DNA from: Nipponacmea schrenckii
Lineage: Eukaryota; Mollusca; Gastropoda; Lottiidae
DNA: 64,000 bases
NCBI GenBank assembly: GCA_030562195.1
Contig: CM060202.1
Coordinates: forward strand, 8,618,001 to 8,682,000
Direction: 5' to 3'
Shown: positions 9,970-22,399 of the stretch, piece after piece
Numbering within the stretch: the stretch's first letter is position 1
How the letters are laid out: each line of letters begins with the position of its first letter
Notes under the pieces: model-generated
The model's database searches: none
The model's input: only the letters and a program-made list of their open reading frames with translations
Told to the model about the DNA's origin: nothing
Program-made: the position numbers and the translations under genes

Positions 9970-12506
9970 CAACGTATTGATGCACGTTATGAATTTGTTG
10001 TACCACTACAATTCTTATTTCTGATATGTACTGTTTGATTGACAGGCCTTATACTCACAATATTGTATTGTTCATATCCCTTGAAATAATTAATAAATTT
10101 GTCTTCCATTATATAGAAACTATTGAATCCAATTTACATCTTTAAAGGGGCAGTTTTTTAAATTATCAATATTAAAGAATGTGTAAATTATAAATGAAAA
10201 TATTTTCACAATATGCTATTTACATCTTTGTATATATCAGCTTGATCAATCTGTTTTAAAAGGTTTGATATAATATTTAAGTAAACAGTTCAAAGTAGGT
10301 TTTTGGTTTGACATTATAAATGCTCAGTTTTTGTTGTTGTTGAAAACCTTCACATTTAGTAAGTAATTCTCTAAAATTATGGTATTTATTTTACTCAAAT
10401 CCGTACATGAGTTAATTGATAGATCTAATTTATTCGACCTCTATATATAGTAAAAATGACTGCTACTAACTAGAAACTAGAAAAAAAGTATGAGTATCTT
10501 CTGCTGCTTAAAGTCACAAATATATCTTTTATAACATGTTTCAATAAAAAGCATGTACATTAAATGTAAATGAATATTTTCAAAACATGCTTTGTGTACA
10601 AATCTACTTGATCTAACTGTTTTGGTGAAAGAACTGAGTGTTCTGAATGTCTTAGTAAGCAGTTCAAACTAACTTCTGTGTTTGACTTCACAGATGGCTC
10701 TATTTTCGTTGTTTCTACTTTGAAAAGGGCAGTACGTCTATGGGGTAGAATGAAAAGAAACTATAAATAAATTATGAGCATGTACATTAGGGTACACAAT
10801 CTGCCCCTTTAAGTCACAAATGTCATGCCCCTAGGTTTAAGGTCTTCTATTGCCTAATAGATACTTACATTTAAAACTGTTTTTTTTTTCTGTTGAAGCC
10901 GATGATGTCAACGTCAATGTTAAAATAAACGCAGAGGCTCACACTTTTCTCAGTTCCTTTTAAAGTGCGCTTCAAAGTAGACAAGAGTTTGGTGGTCTTT
11001 CCAAACATGCCACGAACGTATTCAGTAAGTATGTTCAATGAGTAGTTAAACACTCCATTATAATATAGCCCATCAACCTTCATAATTCCTGGAGCACCCA
11101 GAAACTGTGATGGATGGTGGAACCCTGTACTCTCGTGAAAGATTTTTATGGGAGTTTGTTAATATTTCAAGTGATTGAATACCTACAGATGATGTCCAAT
11201 GACATTTAGCTGTATCACTGAGGGAACTGACACTATGTTGTTTCTTAAGGAATTGCACAACACTACAAAGCGTTCCTTCGGTGGTAGAACATTATAGAAA
11301 GCACCACCACATATAATACGAAATAAGCCGAATCTCACATCGTCGACAGTTTTGTTATCCATTTAAACACATTTAAAACAATGACAAAGCTATGAGAATT
11401 TATTGTAAAAATCGTTAACGCATTTGATACCCCTCACATCTAAATCAGTTCATGACAAAAATAAGATAAAATGAGTGAGGGGTAATTCGAACATTGTCTT
11501 AAAATGAGACAAATACAAGAGATATAACATAACATAAGTAATATCAAAATAATGGGGTGTTGGTGGGTGGGTAAAATTATTGGATACTGCGCAGATATCC
11601 GTATACAGCCAGCGACGTGTCAGCCACCAATAGCGAGATAATAACGGGGTGGTAAACAATCAGAGAATTTGTAAGTTTTGGCGGATTGAAATACAAGAAA
11701 CTATACATTATAAAATAGCAACTTGTAGTTCTGAGATTCGCCCGGCACGTGCGGCAAATTATTGGAGGAAACAATCAAGACCAGCCAATCGTAGACCGTC
11801 AGATAAAAGGGTGGGTAAATTTCGTTTCATTAACTCTAAATTATAATTAATTAATAAACTTTAATTGCCAATTAAAAATAATATATTTGTGCCAGGAAGA
11901 CCATATAGGAATTGTCAGATTTTTTTACACGTGGCATAAATACTTTAAAAGGGCATTGGAACAAAGTAATATTGGAGACATATAAATTTAATTGGCCCAT
12001 AAGGTGCAGAATAGTAGGACGTTAAACTCCATTCATTTATTTCATTTAATCAATCATAACAAAAATAAACAAATAAAAAAATTAAAAAAAGCCATATGAA
12101 GCACCTCAATCTACAGAGAAATATATTTTAATTAAATTTCAGGTATTTTTTTAAACATTTACATAATATCATATATTGTATATTATTGGAAGAAACAATC
12201 AAGGCCAGCCAATCGTAGACAATCAGATAAAAGGGTGGGTAAATTTCGTTTCATTAACTCTAAATTATAATTAATTAATAAACTTTAATTGCCAATTAAA
12301 AATAATATATTTGTGCCAGGTAGACCATATAGGAACTGTCATATTTATGTTAAACATTTACATAATATCATACACTGTCCAGTTGATAAAAACTGAAACA
12401 TAAAGTTCAAGTGAAAATAATAAAGTATAATATATTTAAATAGTACGAGACAGAAGACTTAATAATGTATATTATCATACTGTATCAGTATTACGGTACT
12501 TTATAT
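9970..12506. other. 3' flank of gene A, no gene seen
   Basis: Repeats the C-B spacer (2750-4780) directly and the D 3' flank (46,725-48,880) inverted. Small frames at 10,871-11,774 recur in all three copies but carry no domain and are conserved no better than their surroundings. A SINE 3'-end fragment sits at about 11,999-12,055, and 12,180-12,340 repeats part of 11,755-11,900. Confidence 0.6.
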
Positions 12507-12607
12507 TTAAATTCTTGACATATTTTCATATTCTTCTAAATCTCCAGAATTTTGTTGATTATTCTCATAAACTTCAGGACGAGTATTCAAATCTTCATAT
12601 GTTCTAT
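12507..12607 (-). CDS. Gene A exon 10: tyrosine tail and stop
   Basis: 101 nt after TTATCACAG. Codes RTYEDLNTRPEVYENNQQ and EYENMSRI, then stop. YxxL, YxN and YxxM sites are known docking patterns for SH2 domains (ITAM half, Grb2 and PI3-kinase types). Confidence 0.88.
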
Positions 12608-15600
12608 CTGTGATAATAAAACAGAATTACAATAAGTCAAAGTGTCTGCATTATTTAAAATTACAATCTTAGGGTTCTATAAGGCTATTATATTGTTTGG
12701 TATGATGTTTGAGTTCATTGAATCTTTCGTCTATATCCATGTTACATATTGATGTTTCTTTACCGTTTGCTGTATAAATACTTACATGTATATATAACAA
12801 AAAATTCAGCTTTTATGTAGAAGTTTTGTAATCTTGTTTTTGGATAATTATACTTTATATTTAATTCAATAGAATATAAAATTTACCTTCCAGATTTCTA
12901 TTTGAAAACGTTGCATAACTGAAAAGTAAATAAAAATATATCATAATACAAAATAATTATGCTCATATTATGTTTTACCACAACTTCTCAAAAAGACATT
13001 TTCACATAAATTGATTGAAATTTCTGGATTCAACAAAATCACACTACAGTTGACATTATGTGAATAGTATTTCATTAGAATAGTCATACAGAGTGAATCT
13101 ATGTTTCCCGATAGTAAGTACATAGAACTGGAATTTTAGAACAAAAACGAAAATATAACCCACCTTTCTTCTGGTATTTTTTTCTTGTCTACAAAAAGAT
13201 AATATGATAGGATATAATATTTTATTAAGATCAGTATAAGAATTTGTTATATCAACTGACAAGACTCACTTTCAACTATACTGATCACAGTCCAGAATAT
13301 AATCCACTATCCTGTTCCACTGCAATTCAATGTAAATTTGACTACAATTTCATTCCCTTAATGTTTTCTGATATTTTATTGTCACCATTGTAATCTAAAA
13401 AGATTTCTACCAAAGTTCTGATAGCAGGGAGTATGTTAAACCAATCAAAGAGTGTCGTGTAATATCTGTTTCTTTATAAATAAGGAATTGTGAGATACTT
13501 ATTCCAAACATGATCTATCATATTGCTCCACAATTCTTATCATATCAGGAATCAGTTTTTACCTGACATGCTTGTGATTGGTTAAAAATACCAAATTCGG
13601 GAACGACATTTGGTAGAAAACTTCTTAGATTACAAAGGAGATTAAAATTATCAGAAAACAAAAGTTACGGAATTGTCTAAATTGTTTGATTGTAGGAGAA
13701 CCGGATGTAAGGTCCAATTGAAATTCTTAAAATAATAAAGATAACTTAATGGCTATGTTCACTTAATTCTATGATAAATTTTTATTTCTGTCTCATAATA
13801 ACAATGATTGAACTAGATAGTTGTTCATAATAAAAATAACTACATTAAATTTCACGTGGTTCTGTTTTAAGATCCCCATGATCCGGTAAAATATGATATT
13901 TGTAATCTTTACCTGGATGATATTTTCTATAAATAAATATTATCAGTAAAACCAGAAATACACAAACAACAGATAGTCCAATACCAATTCCAATACCAAT
14001 TCCAATACCAGTACCTAAACCTTCCTGATATCTATTCTGTTCACCAGTATCCGGTTTTGTTTCAGGATCTGTGGAATAAATGAATCTATATAATAAGTTT
14101 GTATTTCAGCCAATTTAAGTTATGATATGGACCCCGGCTGAGAAGCACTTTTATAAATTTACGCAATTTATTCAACTGATAAATTTATCCAAATTATTCA
14201 ACTGATAATTTTTTAATACATTCAACTGATAAATGTACTCAATATACTAGAATGATAAATTTTTTCAATACAATCAACTGATAAATTTACTCAATAAATT
14301 CCACTTATAAACTAAGCTTATTCATTCAATGATAATTTTACTCAATTGATATTTTTAACATTAAAAATACATTCACATTCACTGTGCCATCCGTTACAAT
14401 CATAATATTATGTCCTGTTGATTAAATATCCATTAGCCGAGACTATATTCAACGTTAATTTTCATACCATCCAATTAAATTACCAAAACTTACCATCATC
14501 AACAAGCTTTAAAGTGTAACTTTTATCATCACCTATACCATTAGTAACAGTTACAATGTAGTTACCAAATGATGATTGTTGTATTGTAAATGTTAGACTA
14601 GAAATATAATTATTGGTAGATACTTGTTGAGTTGTATCTGGTGTTAATTCTTGTCCTGTTGATTCTTGTATCCATTTAAAACTAGGTTTAGGATAGGCTA
14701 TAACATCAATTTGTAATGTTACTTCTTCACCTAGTCTATTCTTTACTTCATCTTTTAAATCAACATTAATTCTTGGCGAACCTGAAACAAGTTCCTGTTT
14801 TTCATTTACTCAATGAGAAAATTAAAGAAAAAAAAACTTTCTTATGTAAATTGAATATTAACGTACATCTTTATATTTCTACTAGCTGTAGGCTACATAG
14901 ACTACAGTATAATGACTTAATGTAAACTTACATCTAATATTTAATGGTAAAGATTTAGTAGTTGTTGGACCAATACCATTATTAGCTGTACATAGACTAC
15001 AGTATATTGACTTAATGTAAACTTACATCTAATATATAATGGTAAAGATTTAGTAGTTGTTGGACCAATACCATTATAAGCTGTACATAGACTACAGTAT
15101 ACTGACTTAATGTAAACTTACATCTAATATTTAATGGTAAAGATTTAGTAGTTGTTGGACCAATACCATTATTAGCTGTACATAGACTACAGTATACTGA
15201 CTTAATGTAAACTTACATCTAATATATAATGGTAAAGATTTAGTAGTTGTTGGACCAATACCATTATTAGCTGTACACGTATAGACTACAGTATACTGAC
15301 TTAATGTAAACTTACATCTAATATTTAATGGTTAAGATTTAGTAGTTGTTGGACCAATACCATTATTAGCTGTACATAGACTACAGTATACTGACTTAAT
15401 GTAAACTTACATCTAATATTTAATGGTTAAGATTTAGTAGTTGTTGGACCAATACCATTATTAGCTGTACATAGACTATAGTATACTGACTTAATGTAAA
15501 CTTACATCTAATATTTAATGGTAAGGATTTAGTAGTTGTTGGACCAATACCATTATTAGCTTTACAGGTATAAATTCCCGTATCTTGACATTTAGCCTGA

Positions 15601-18600
15601 GTTAATGTCCACTGTTGACCAGTGTAAGTATCAGTACTAGTAGAAGATGACCAGGTTATAGTAGATACTGGTTTACTATCAACGTTACAGTTAAATATAA
15701 CATCAGAACCTTCATCAGCTTCGTTATTTACAGCATCAGATGTTATACTTGTTATATCTGGTGGATCTTAAACATAAATAAAGTAGGTTACAATTAGTCT
15801 TATATATACCAACTGAAGACAATGATACTCTCATATTTCTTTAGGTTGAGCTAACTGCTCGCTTATATTCTAAAAGAACGTGTATGTATTTGATGTCTGT
15901 TCATCTCATGCACATCAGTCTTGATCTTGATCATGTACTTGATCACGGAAAATAGATCTGCGAATTTAATACACATGTACATGACACATGTACATGTTCT
16001 TGAGTATTTTTAAACATTGTACAATTTGTGTATTTGTTTTCTTCATAATATTCATCGTATTGCCCTATGAACTGAATGTTAGAAACGACAATGTATAAGT
16101 GTATAAGACCTAATTCTTACTTATGTAAAAGAAAGGGTTAATTACTACTATTATTATTACATGGTTCAATTTTGGATGCTTTAGGTGTGTTGCTCAGTGT
16201 CAAGATGATGCCCAATGGGCAAACATATTTGTGATTGATATAATAATATTTCGATCCACTATTAAAAGATCTATTTTCGAAGATAATTCACCGATTAAGG
16301 TCTTAGTACAATTAATCAAAGGTGCTGTTTATGACATGAACGATATCCACCAGAAAGTGCTCAATTAGGTTAATGATTATGAATATAAATATAGAGAATA
16401 GATGTGGCCACTTTACATATCAAGTGATATACTTACAATGTACATTAACTTTTATAGATTTAGATCTTGTTTTAGGAATGGCATTTTTAATATTGGTAAC
16501 TTCACATGTATAGATATCTTCCTGATTTCTTTTTATTTGAGTCAATACAAGATCTTTAGTTGATGATGAAACTGGTCCAGTCCATTTATAATTACATTTA
16601 TAACAATCAGTTAAACATGTTATAGTTTGATTTCTACCTTCTATTATATTAATACTTGTTACATCTGGTGAGAAAGAAAGTTCATCAGGACCATCTGAAA
16701 TAATAACAATCAGTTAAACATGTTATAGTTTGATTTCTACCTTCTATTATATTGATACTTGTTACATCTGGTGAGAAAGTAAGTTCATCAGGACCATCTG
16801 AAATAATAACAATCAGTTAAAAAATGTTATAGTTTGATTTCTATCTACTATTATATTGATACTTGTTACATCTGGTGAGAAAGTAAGTTCATCAGGACCA
16901 TCTGAAATAATAACAATCAGTTAAACATGTTATAGTTTGATTTCTACCTTCTATTATATTGATACTTGTTACATCTGGTGAGAAAGTAAGTTCATTAGGG
17001 CCATCTGAAATAATAACAATCAGTTAAACATATTATAGTTTGATTTCTACCTTCTATTATATTGATACTTGTTACATCTGGTGAGAAACAAAGTTCATCA
17101 GGGCCATCTGAAATAATAACAATCAGTTAAACATGTTATAGTTTGATTTCTACCTTCTATTATATTGATATTTGTTACATTTGATGAGAAAGTAAGTTCA
17201 TCAGGACCATCTGAAAAAATAGCATTCGGTAAAAAGCATAATAAAAAATAAACAGTTTTTACAGGAATTTACAAAAAATGCAGAAAATATTCTAAGCCAT
17301 TGAAGGCGGGCACAGCCTGAAGCAAACGGGCCTCGATTGATTGTCCCATCCAACGACTAAACACTCTTTCTGTGTCAGTCCTTTCGGACCTACATTACCA
17401 ACAAGGGGAAACTGGGCTGAAAAATTCGAAAGTACATCTCGAGCAAGCTTCTTACTCACTGAGCCACCGTGGCTCCTAAAGAAGAAAACATTGTTTAACC
17501 ATCTTCATGAAACTTGGACCGCATGAATATCTTTGTCAAGTTCAAATTTGGTAATAATACAAAGAATAATTATTACCCTTGGCTTATTTAACACTTGAAA
17601 CCTTGGTAGACACGATAAAGGATACAATTTATATCTGAACCTAGTGGGAAGTTATATAAATAAGATCTTGGCCAGGTTTGAAAATCAAAATAATATTATA
17701 ATTTTGGTTATCAACAATTATCCGATCTTATTGAGACTTGGTATGATCACATGTATTGATGAAATCTTAGTCAAAGTTCGAAGTTGACTATATTTTTTTA
17801 GGAAGTTAAATTGACTATTAAAGGGTGTCAAACATGATCTGTAAAGATTATCGATACTATAGTATTAATCCAATTTTGATGGATTTTTTTTGCATGCTAT
17901 CTTTTATACTTACAATAAATCTGAACATTAAGTTGTTTTGTAAGTTGTTTATTTAATACAGTATGTATAACTGTACAGTTATAAGAACCAGTTTGATCTC
18001 TAGTACTAAGTGATAAAGGGTTATTTAGAATCGTTGTTGAATCATCTTTAGACCAGTTGATGTTACAATCTGGTTTACAATCAGCTAAACAGTTAACACT
18101 CTGACTCTTTCCTTCTATAACATCTATATTATCACTAGTAGGGTTAAATCTCATATTCTCTGGACCATCTATAAAATGTTAAAACATATTAACAAATCAA
18201 TGAGTCACATTTATACAAACCAAAATATACAGACTTTTTTTTTCTCAAAATTATGACTTTTTTATGCTGGTGGGGCAGAATTTTTGATTGAATGGGCAGA
18301 AATCCAACCACAAGGTGCCTTCGCGCCTTTGAATTTTCCAAAAAGAACAAGATAATGGTATTTTCATGTCAACTTAGATACTGGCCAATTTTGAGAATGG
18401 CCAATTCCATCAAAAATCATTCCTCACCAAAATTACTGTTGACTGTTCAAAAATTGGCCATTTTTCAAACATTGTCCATTTTTCAAAGCTTGGCCAGTAT
18501 CTAAGTTAGGCATGTCATTTTAAAAAAAAAACTGTCATTTTTCAAAGATTTCTCATTTTCAAAAAATTTTCATTATACATGTATTGGAATTATTGAAATA

Positions 18601-21464
18601 TTTTCAGGTTTGAATGCACCAAAAATGTGTTCTGTTAACAAATTGGCCATTTTAAAAAAAAATTAAAAGGTTGATGGCAAAGAAAACGCTTCTTTTTCCC
18701 AAACTAAACGGTTTAATGGCTTTCTCACTTTTTTAAAATTCCGAAAAAAAATTAGGTTTATTAAGATCTGGAGCCTGATTCTTAACTACTCAACTGTGAG
18801 AAAATCGAGATTTAAGGAAATGGAGTAATGTGATTGGATCATAAACACAAAAAATAAGGTCCCTGGTCCTTTAATGGCCTTTTTTGACATTGATGTTTCA
18901 AGGACCTCTGTCATTCGATCTATCATTGTGCGTGATCATCGCTTTCGAACTACTTATATGAATTATATTTGCACTTATAAATCTTATCCGACTGTAAGAT
19001 ATTTAAAAACCTGGCTAATGACCAATCTATTCTAATATAGTCTTTTTTGATTTTCAAAAACACTTTTAAAATGTGTTACAGTTGGGTCATTAAGGCCAAT
19101 GAAAACCTTCGTCGAAAAAATGCCATACTGGATATATAACTAACGAAACTGTGGAGGTAAATTATTATGTTAAAGGAGCATGATTCAATTGAATTATGTA
19201 TTCTTTCTAGAATGCAACGCACTACCATTAGATGCGTGGCTCTGATATTTTTGCGAACATTATAATGTGTTTACACATTGTCGTTACTCCTGTCTGCCCG
19301 TCCGTCTGTTCGTCCGTAAGTCTGTTCGTCCGTTCACAATAATTTGACCCATTCATTCTAATTTGAATGAAGTTTTGTATGATCAATCATATTGGTAAGA
19401 ATTATTGTCCTTGATTAGTCAAAACGCGGCAAAATTGGCTTGTGGGCGCGATAGAGAATACAGTTTACATCTGATTTAAATGAAATTTGGTGTGATTATT
19501 TAAAGATCTTGGAAGTGTTTAATATCTATGATTTTAACGATTTTGAGTTATTGCCCTTGCCTTTGAAAACGCGTCGAAAATGGCTTTCTGAACGCGTTAC
19601 AGACTTCCGTACACTTTTAATCTTGTGAATGCGGTAGAGACAACAATTTTCACCTGATTTGAATGAAATATGGCGTGATCATTTATGTTGATGAGATTAT
19701 GGTCAGGTTCGAATGACGATATTTTGATAAATGGGTTTGAGTTGTTGCCATTAACTTTGTAAAAACGCGACAAAATCTGTTTGTGAAGTCAACAGAACAT
19801 ACAGTTTTTATCCGATTTAAATATAATTTGGCGCGATCATGTATAATGATGAGATAAAGATTTAAAATACATGTACATGTATAAGATTTTTTTTGGAAAA
19901 AAATGATGAAAAATTAATTTGTGAACACAATAGAGACTATAGCTTTCTTGCGATTGATATCATGTTGGTCCAATTCGATGATTTTCGTATGAACACTTTT
20001 GGGGTTATTGACTCTGAATAAATAAAAACGCATCAAAATTTGTTTATGAATACAAAAGTGTCTACAATTTTCATCGAATTTTAGTGAAATTCTGTTTGAT
20101 CATTAATGAGATGAATGAAATTTGGTATAATTTGACATCCCTTAATATACTGGAAATTCTTGCTTGGCAACCACTTTTTTTTCTTATGAAAGGTCGCTGT
20201 CAGTATACAGTTCTATGTCCGAATGAATCGATTGACCACGAAACATTACTCAGTTGTCAGAGACGACGAAACAGAACTTCCGCCTTCTCAACATTGCCAC
20301 AACATCATTTGTCATCGCCATGTTATCATCGATCATGCTGAATAAATATTTTAGAACCATCACACCGTTCTCATCGTCCATCTCATCGCATCCTAAACAA
20401 ACATTTTTTTTCAAACCGGAAATGGCGTAGGGCACCCTAACGTTGTTTTTATACGCCCACATTACAATGTAGTCGTATATTGTCGTCACCCCTGTCCGTC
20501 CGTCCGTCCGTCCGTCGACAATTGCTTGTGAACATGATAGAGACTACAGTTTTTGTCGGATTGAATGAAACTTGCTGTGATCATTTACTAATATATCGAT
20601 GAAATCTCGGACAAGTTCGAAATTGGCGATTTTTCGATGAACGATTTTTGAGTTATTGCACTTGACTTAGTCAAAACGCGTCGAAATTGGCTTGTGAACG
20701 CGATAGAGATTTTGAATATTTTTTTTTTTTTTGAATTTGATCCTTTTACGATTGAAGCATTTGAACAATATGTGATATTTCGTGATCTTGAACTTGATCT
20801 TTTATGATCTTAGAATCAAATAGCTCTCGCGAAGAACTATATCTATTTATATATTTATTATTGTTTTACAATGAATAATTTATAAATAGATGATTTTATC
20901 TTTAAACGATCCAACTTTTTCATCGACCTGACTCCTGTTTAATATTATTTTGTGTTTGGACTTTTCAAAGATTCAAATATTCTTTTGAATTTAAAAGGCC
21001 TATATCTAGTTTTATGGTTTTGGTGGCTAAGGGGAAATGAGACATAACTGGTATTATGGCCAATCTCTTATTAGCGATGTAAAATATAGTATATTTCGAT
21101 GAAAATTAAATATATTTTAATGCAGTGTAATCTGTTCTAATGAAAAACTTACAGTAAACTGGTAGAGAAATTGATCCTGATTGATCACCAACACCATTAC
21201 AAAACCACATTGTATCATCTTGTTTATTTACATTACTTATATTCAGATATAGTGTTTTGTTGTTATTGTTTATACATCCACATTTATATCTATTATCTGT
21301 TGAACTACTCTCACAGGTTCCAGGGAATATCTCACAAATAGCATGTGTGTCTTGTTTTCTACGAAATCCAATAGAAAACGACACAGTATCCATCACGTTA
21401 CATTGTAATCTATAATTTCCATTTAAAACAGCATAACTCCCTGATCCAGTTATAATATACTGAG
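12507..21464 (-). CDS. Ig-superfamily receptor gene A (exons 2-10; exon 1 not seen)
   Basis: Probable cell-surface receptor. Exons (minus strand): Ig1 21464-21153, Ig2 18168-17914, Ig3 16694-16437, Ig4 15766-15506, Ig5 14781-14494, transmembrane 14068-13913, then 13188-13164, 12918-12887 and 12607-12507 (stop TAA at 12509-12507). Every Ig exon is phase 1 to 1, so domains can be shuffled without breaking frame. All exons are open. With a 61-nt signal exon like that of gene D the product would be 582 residues. No such exon is visible between 21,465 and 25,656; it could lie in the gap at 24,041-24,540. The tail carries four tyrosine motifs suited to SH2-protein binding. An immune or adhesion role is inference. 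Confidence 0.9.
12887..12918 (-). CDS. Gene A exon 9: YATF segment
   Basis: 32-nt exon, acceptor TTTTCAG, donor gtaaat; codes SYATFSNRNLE with its junction codons. Confidence 0.82.
13164..13188 (-). CDS. Gene A exon 8: cytoplasmic micro-exon
   Basis: 25-nt exon between TTTTTGTAG and gtgggt. Codes DKKKIPEE across its junctions. Length and phases match D. Confidence 0.75.
13189..13844 (-). other. Gene A intron 7
   Basis: Holds the 3' end of the short-tail form (AATAAA at 13786-13781 on the minus strand). The rest mirrors gene D 45,400-46,043. No other feature is seen. Confidence 0.55.
13845..13912 (-). CDS. Gene A alternative short cytoplasmic tail (read-through of exon 7)
   Basis: If exon 7 is not spliced, the frame continues GKDYKYHILPDHGDLKTEP and stops at 13847-13845. 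A minus-strand AATAAA lies at 13786-13781, about 60 bases past the stop. The same arrangement, with an earlier stop, is kept in gene D. This is a plausible alternative terminal exon. Confidence 0.5.
13913..14068 (-). CDS. Gene A exon 7: transmembrane helix
   Basis: 156 nt. A short juxtamembrane stretch (PETKPDTGEQNRYQEG) is followed by a Gly-Ile repeat leading into a hydrophobic helix (SVVCVFLVLLIIFIYRKY). The repeat is four codons shorter than in gene D. The donor G|gtaaag can also be read through in frame. Confidence 0.9.
14069..14493 (-). repeat. Gene A intron 6 with short ATTCAACTGATAAAT repeats
   Basis: Positions 14,155-14,340 repeat a TTCAACTGATAAATTTACTCAATA-type unit about six times (20-35 bases each). 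The mirror region in D (42,780-42,930) has the same repeats. Confidence 0.7.
14494..14781 (-). CDS. Gene A exon 6: Ig domain 5 (membrane-proximal)
   Basis: 288 nt, acceptor GTTTCAG, donor gtaagt. I-set-like: LGEEVTLQIDVIAYPKPSF, FKWIQES, FGNYIVTVTNGIGDD. It lacks the canonical core Cys pair. Open in A but frameshifted in D. Confidence 0.9.
14782..15505 (-). repeat. Tandem array of Ig4-exon 3' ends with donors (left arm)
   Basis: Seven donor-proximal copies in all, with exon-side edges at 15506, 15411, 15316, 15217, 15122, 15027 and 14932 (spacing 95 or 99 bp). Each copy repeats the last part of exon 5 (ANNGIGPTTTKSLPL) and its gtaagt donor but has no acceptor. The first downstream unit is 95 bp, so read-through shifts frame and stops. 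Confidence 0.93.
15506..15766 (-). CDS. Gene A exon 5: Ig domain 4
   Basis: 261 nt, the same length as in D. Core Cys in FNC, Trp in ITWSSS, F-strand IYTC. Downstream are six more copies of its 3' part plus donor. Confidence 0.92.
15767..16436 (-). other. Gene A intron 4, nothing recognised
   Basis: AT-rich. It mirrors gene D 40,681-41,318, including a TACATGTACATG palindromic stretch near 15,975-16,000. Confidence 0.55.
16437..16694 (-). CDS. Gene A exon 4: Ig domain 3
   Basis: 258 nt; gene D has 255 because A carries one extra Ser codon (TCA). Core: TITCLTDC, YKWTGPV, YTCEV. Upstream lie five tandem copies of its first part. Confidence 0.92.
16695..17213 (-). repeat. Tandem array of Ig3-exon 5' ends with acceptors (left arm)
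   Basis: Copy edges at 16694 (true exon), 16797, 16901, 17004, 17107 and 17210: six acceptors 103-104 bp apart. Each unit repeats the TTATTTCAG acceptor and the first part of exon 4 up to CLTDCY, then jumps back to the next acceptor. Confidence 0.93.
17293..17476 (-). mobile_element. SINE copy in gene A intron 3
   Basis: tRNA-like head (minus-strand GGAGCCACGGTGGCTC...) at 17476, followed by a conserved core (CTCGATTGATTGTCCCATCC on the plus strand). Truncated. The mirror copy in gene D is at 39,743-39,925, so it predates the arm split. Confidence 0.8.
17477..17913 (-). other. Gene A intron 3, remainder
   Basis: Mirrors gene D 39,256-39,742. No feature is seen apart from AT-rich repeats. 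Confidence 0.5.
17914..18168 (-). CDS. Gene A exon 3: Ig domain 2
   Basis: 255 nt, phase 1 to 1. Ig core: VNCLADC, then NINWSKDD, then DQTGSYNCTV. Differs from gene D by only a few residues. Confidence 0.93.
18169..19140 (-). repeat. Gene A intron 2, inner part with small foldback repeat
   Basis: Mirrors gene D 38,000-39,000. At about 18,350-18,510 an inverted pair (AACTTAGATACTGGCCAA and its complement) encloses ATTTTTCAAA-rich sequence. This is related to the internal repeats of the foldback element at 49,786-51,845. Confidence 0.65.
19260..20720. repeat. CGTCCGTCC-headed tandem repeat region in gene A intron 2
   Basis: Two starts (19,270 and 20,450), each with GTCGT...CCTGTC and CGTCCGTC runs, are followed by irregular units of about 130-180 bp containing ATTTGAATGAAATTTGG and AACGCGTCGAAA. 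TATACGCCCACAT at 20,450 resembles the ends of the array at 42,930-45,100. Absent from the right arm. Confidence 0.75.
20721..21152 (-). other. Gene A intron 2, Ig1-proximal part
   Basis: AT-rich; no feature seen. Confidence 0.4.
21153..21464 (-). CDS. Gene A exon 2: Ig domain 1 (V-like)
   Basis: 312 nt. Cysteines in YRLQC and DDTMWFC, extra cysteines in CEIFPGTC and KCGC. Acceptor ATATTTCAG and donor gtaagt. Confidence 0.92.
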
Positions 21465-22399
21465 CTGAAATATAAGTATTATTGTAATCTATAATTTCCA
21501 TTTAAATTTCAAATCCAGGAATATAATAGTGAGCTAATAATATTACAAAAAAGATTCCCAAATGTTAAAAAAAATGCAGGGTAGGGTCAGACTTGTCGAG
21601 CTATAGCAGAAAAAGTTGCTAAAAACGTTACAATAAAGTTGAATATTTTTTTTCCGATTTCATTCTTACGTGATTACAAACACATACACAAAGTTTTATC
21701 GAAAATCCGTCAGGAAATGGACCTTCTACATGGTATTATTTGTTTCAAGAACAAGGGGAATAACTCATATTAAATAATTTTCTTTTTTCTGATAATCAAT
21801 GCAATTATGAAAGCACATGTTTTATAAAACCTCAAAATATTTTTAAAATATTCTATTTACATCTTTGTATCCACTTGTTTACTTTAAGTGTACTAATTAT
21901 TTACTAGTTTTAATGCTTGGCCTCGATATCTTTAGTTGAATTTTTAAAATACATAGAAGATAAATAGGCTCTATACTGTTTAAGACAACAGTTTGTTTTA
22001 CCAAAAAGCATAACATGCAGAGTAAATATATCTCTCTAGTTCTTGGTGAGTTGTTTTCATAAATTTAAGCAAAACAGATAAGACGATTTAGTGTAACGGC
22101 TGGGGATATTGACAGACTTAGACTTGAATTCCTCGGGTTGAACATATTGGAAAACAGGCATTCTGAACTCCATATTAGAAAAAATTCTTGAATAAACAGT
22201 TTTATTTACTTTAAGTAGACCTTGTACTAAAACATGATAGCGATACATGACATTCACAATTAACAACTTGATTTTTGTTTTGTATTTGCTTGTAAAGAGG
22301 TAAGTAATAGACTAAACATCTCTATCCTCTAGAGTTTAAAACATAACCTTGACCCCATAGTATCTGTACGAGAAGGACCAGTTTGACGAATTAGCCAAT
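21465..22399 (-). other. Region upstream of gene A Ig1
   Basis: Mirrors 31,640-32,544. A 26-bp piece of the Ig1 exon is repeated just upstream of the exon, around 21,482-21,507. No signal exon is found. Confidence 0.55.
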
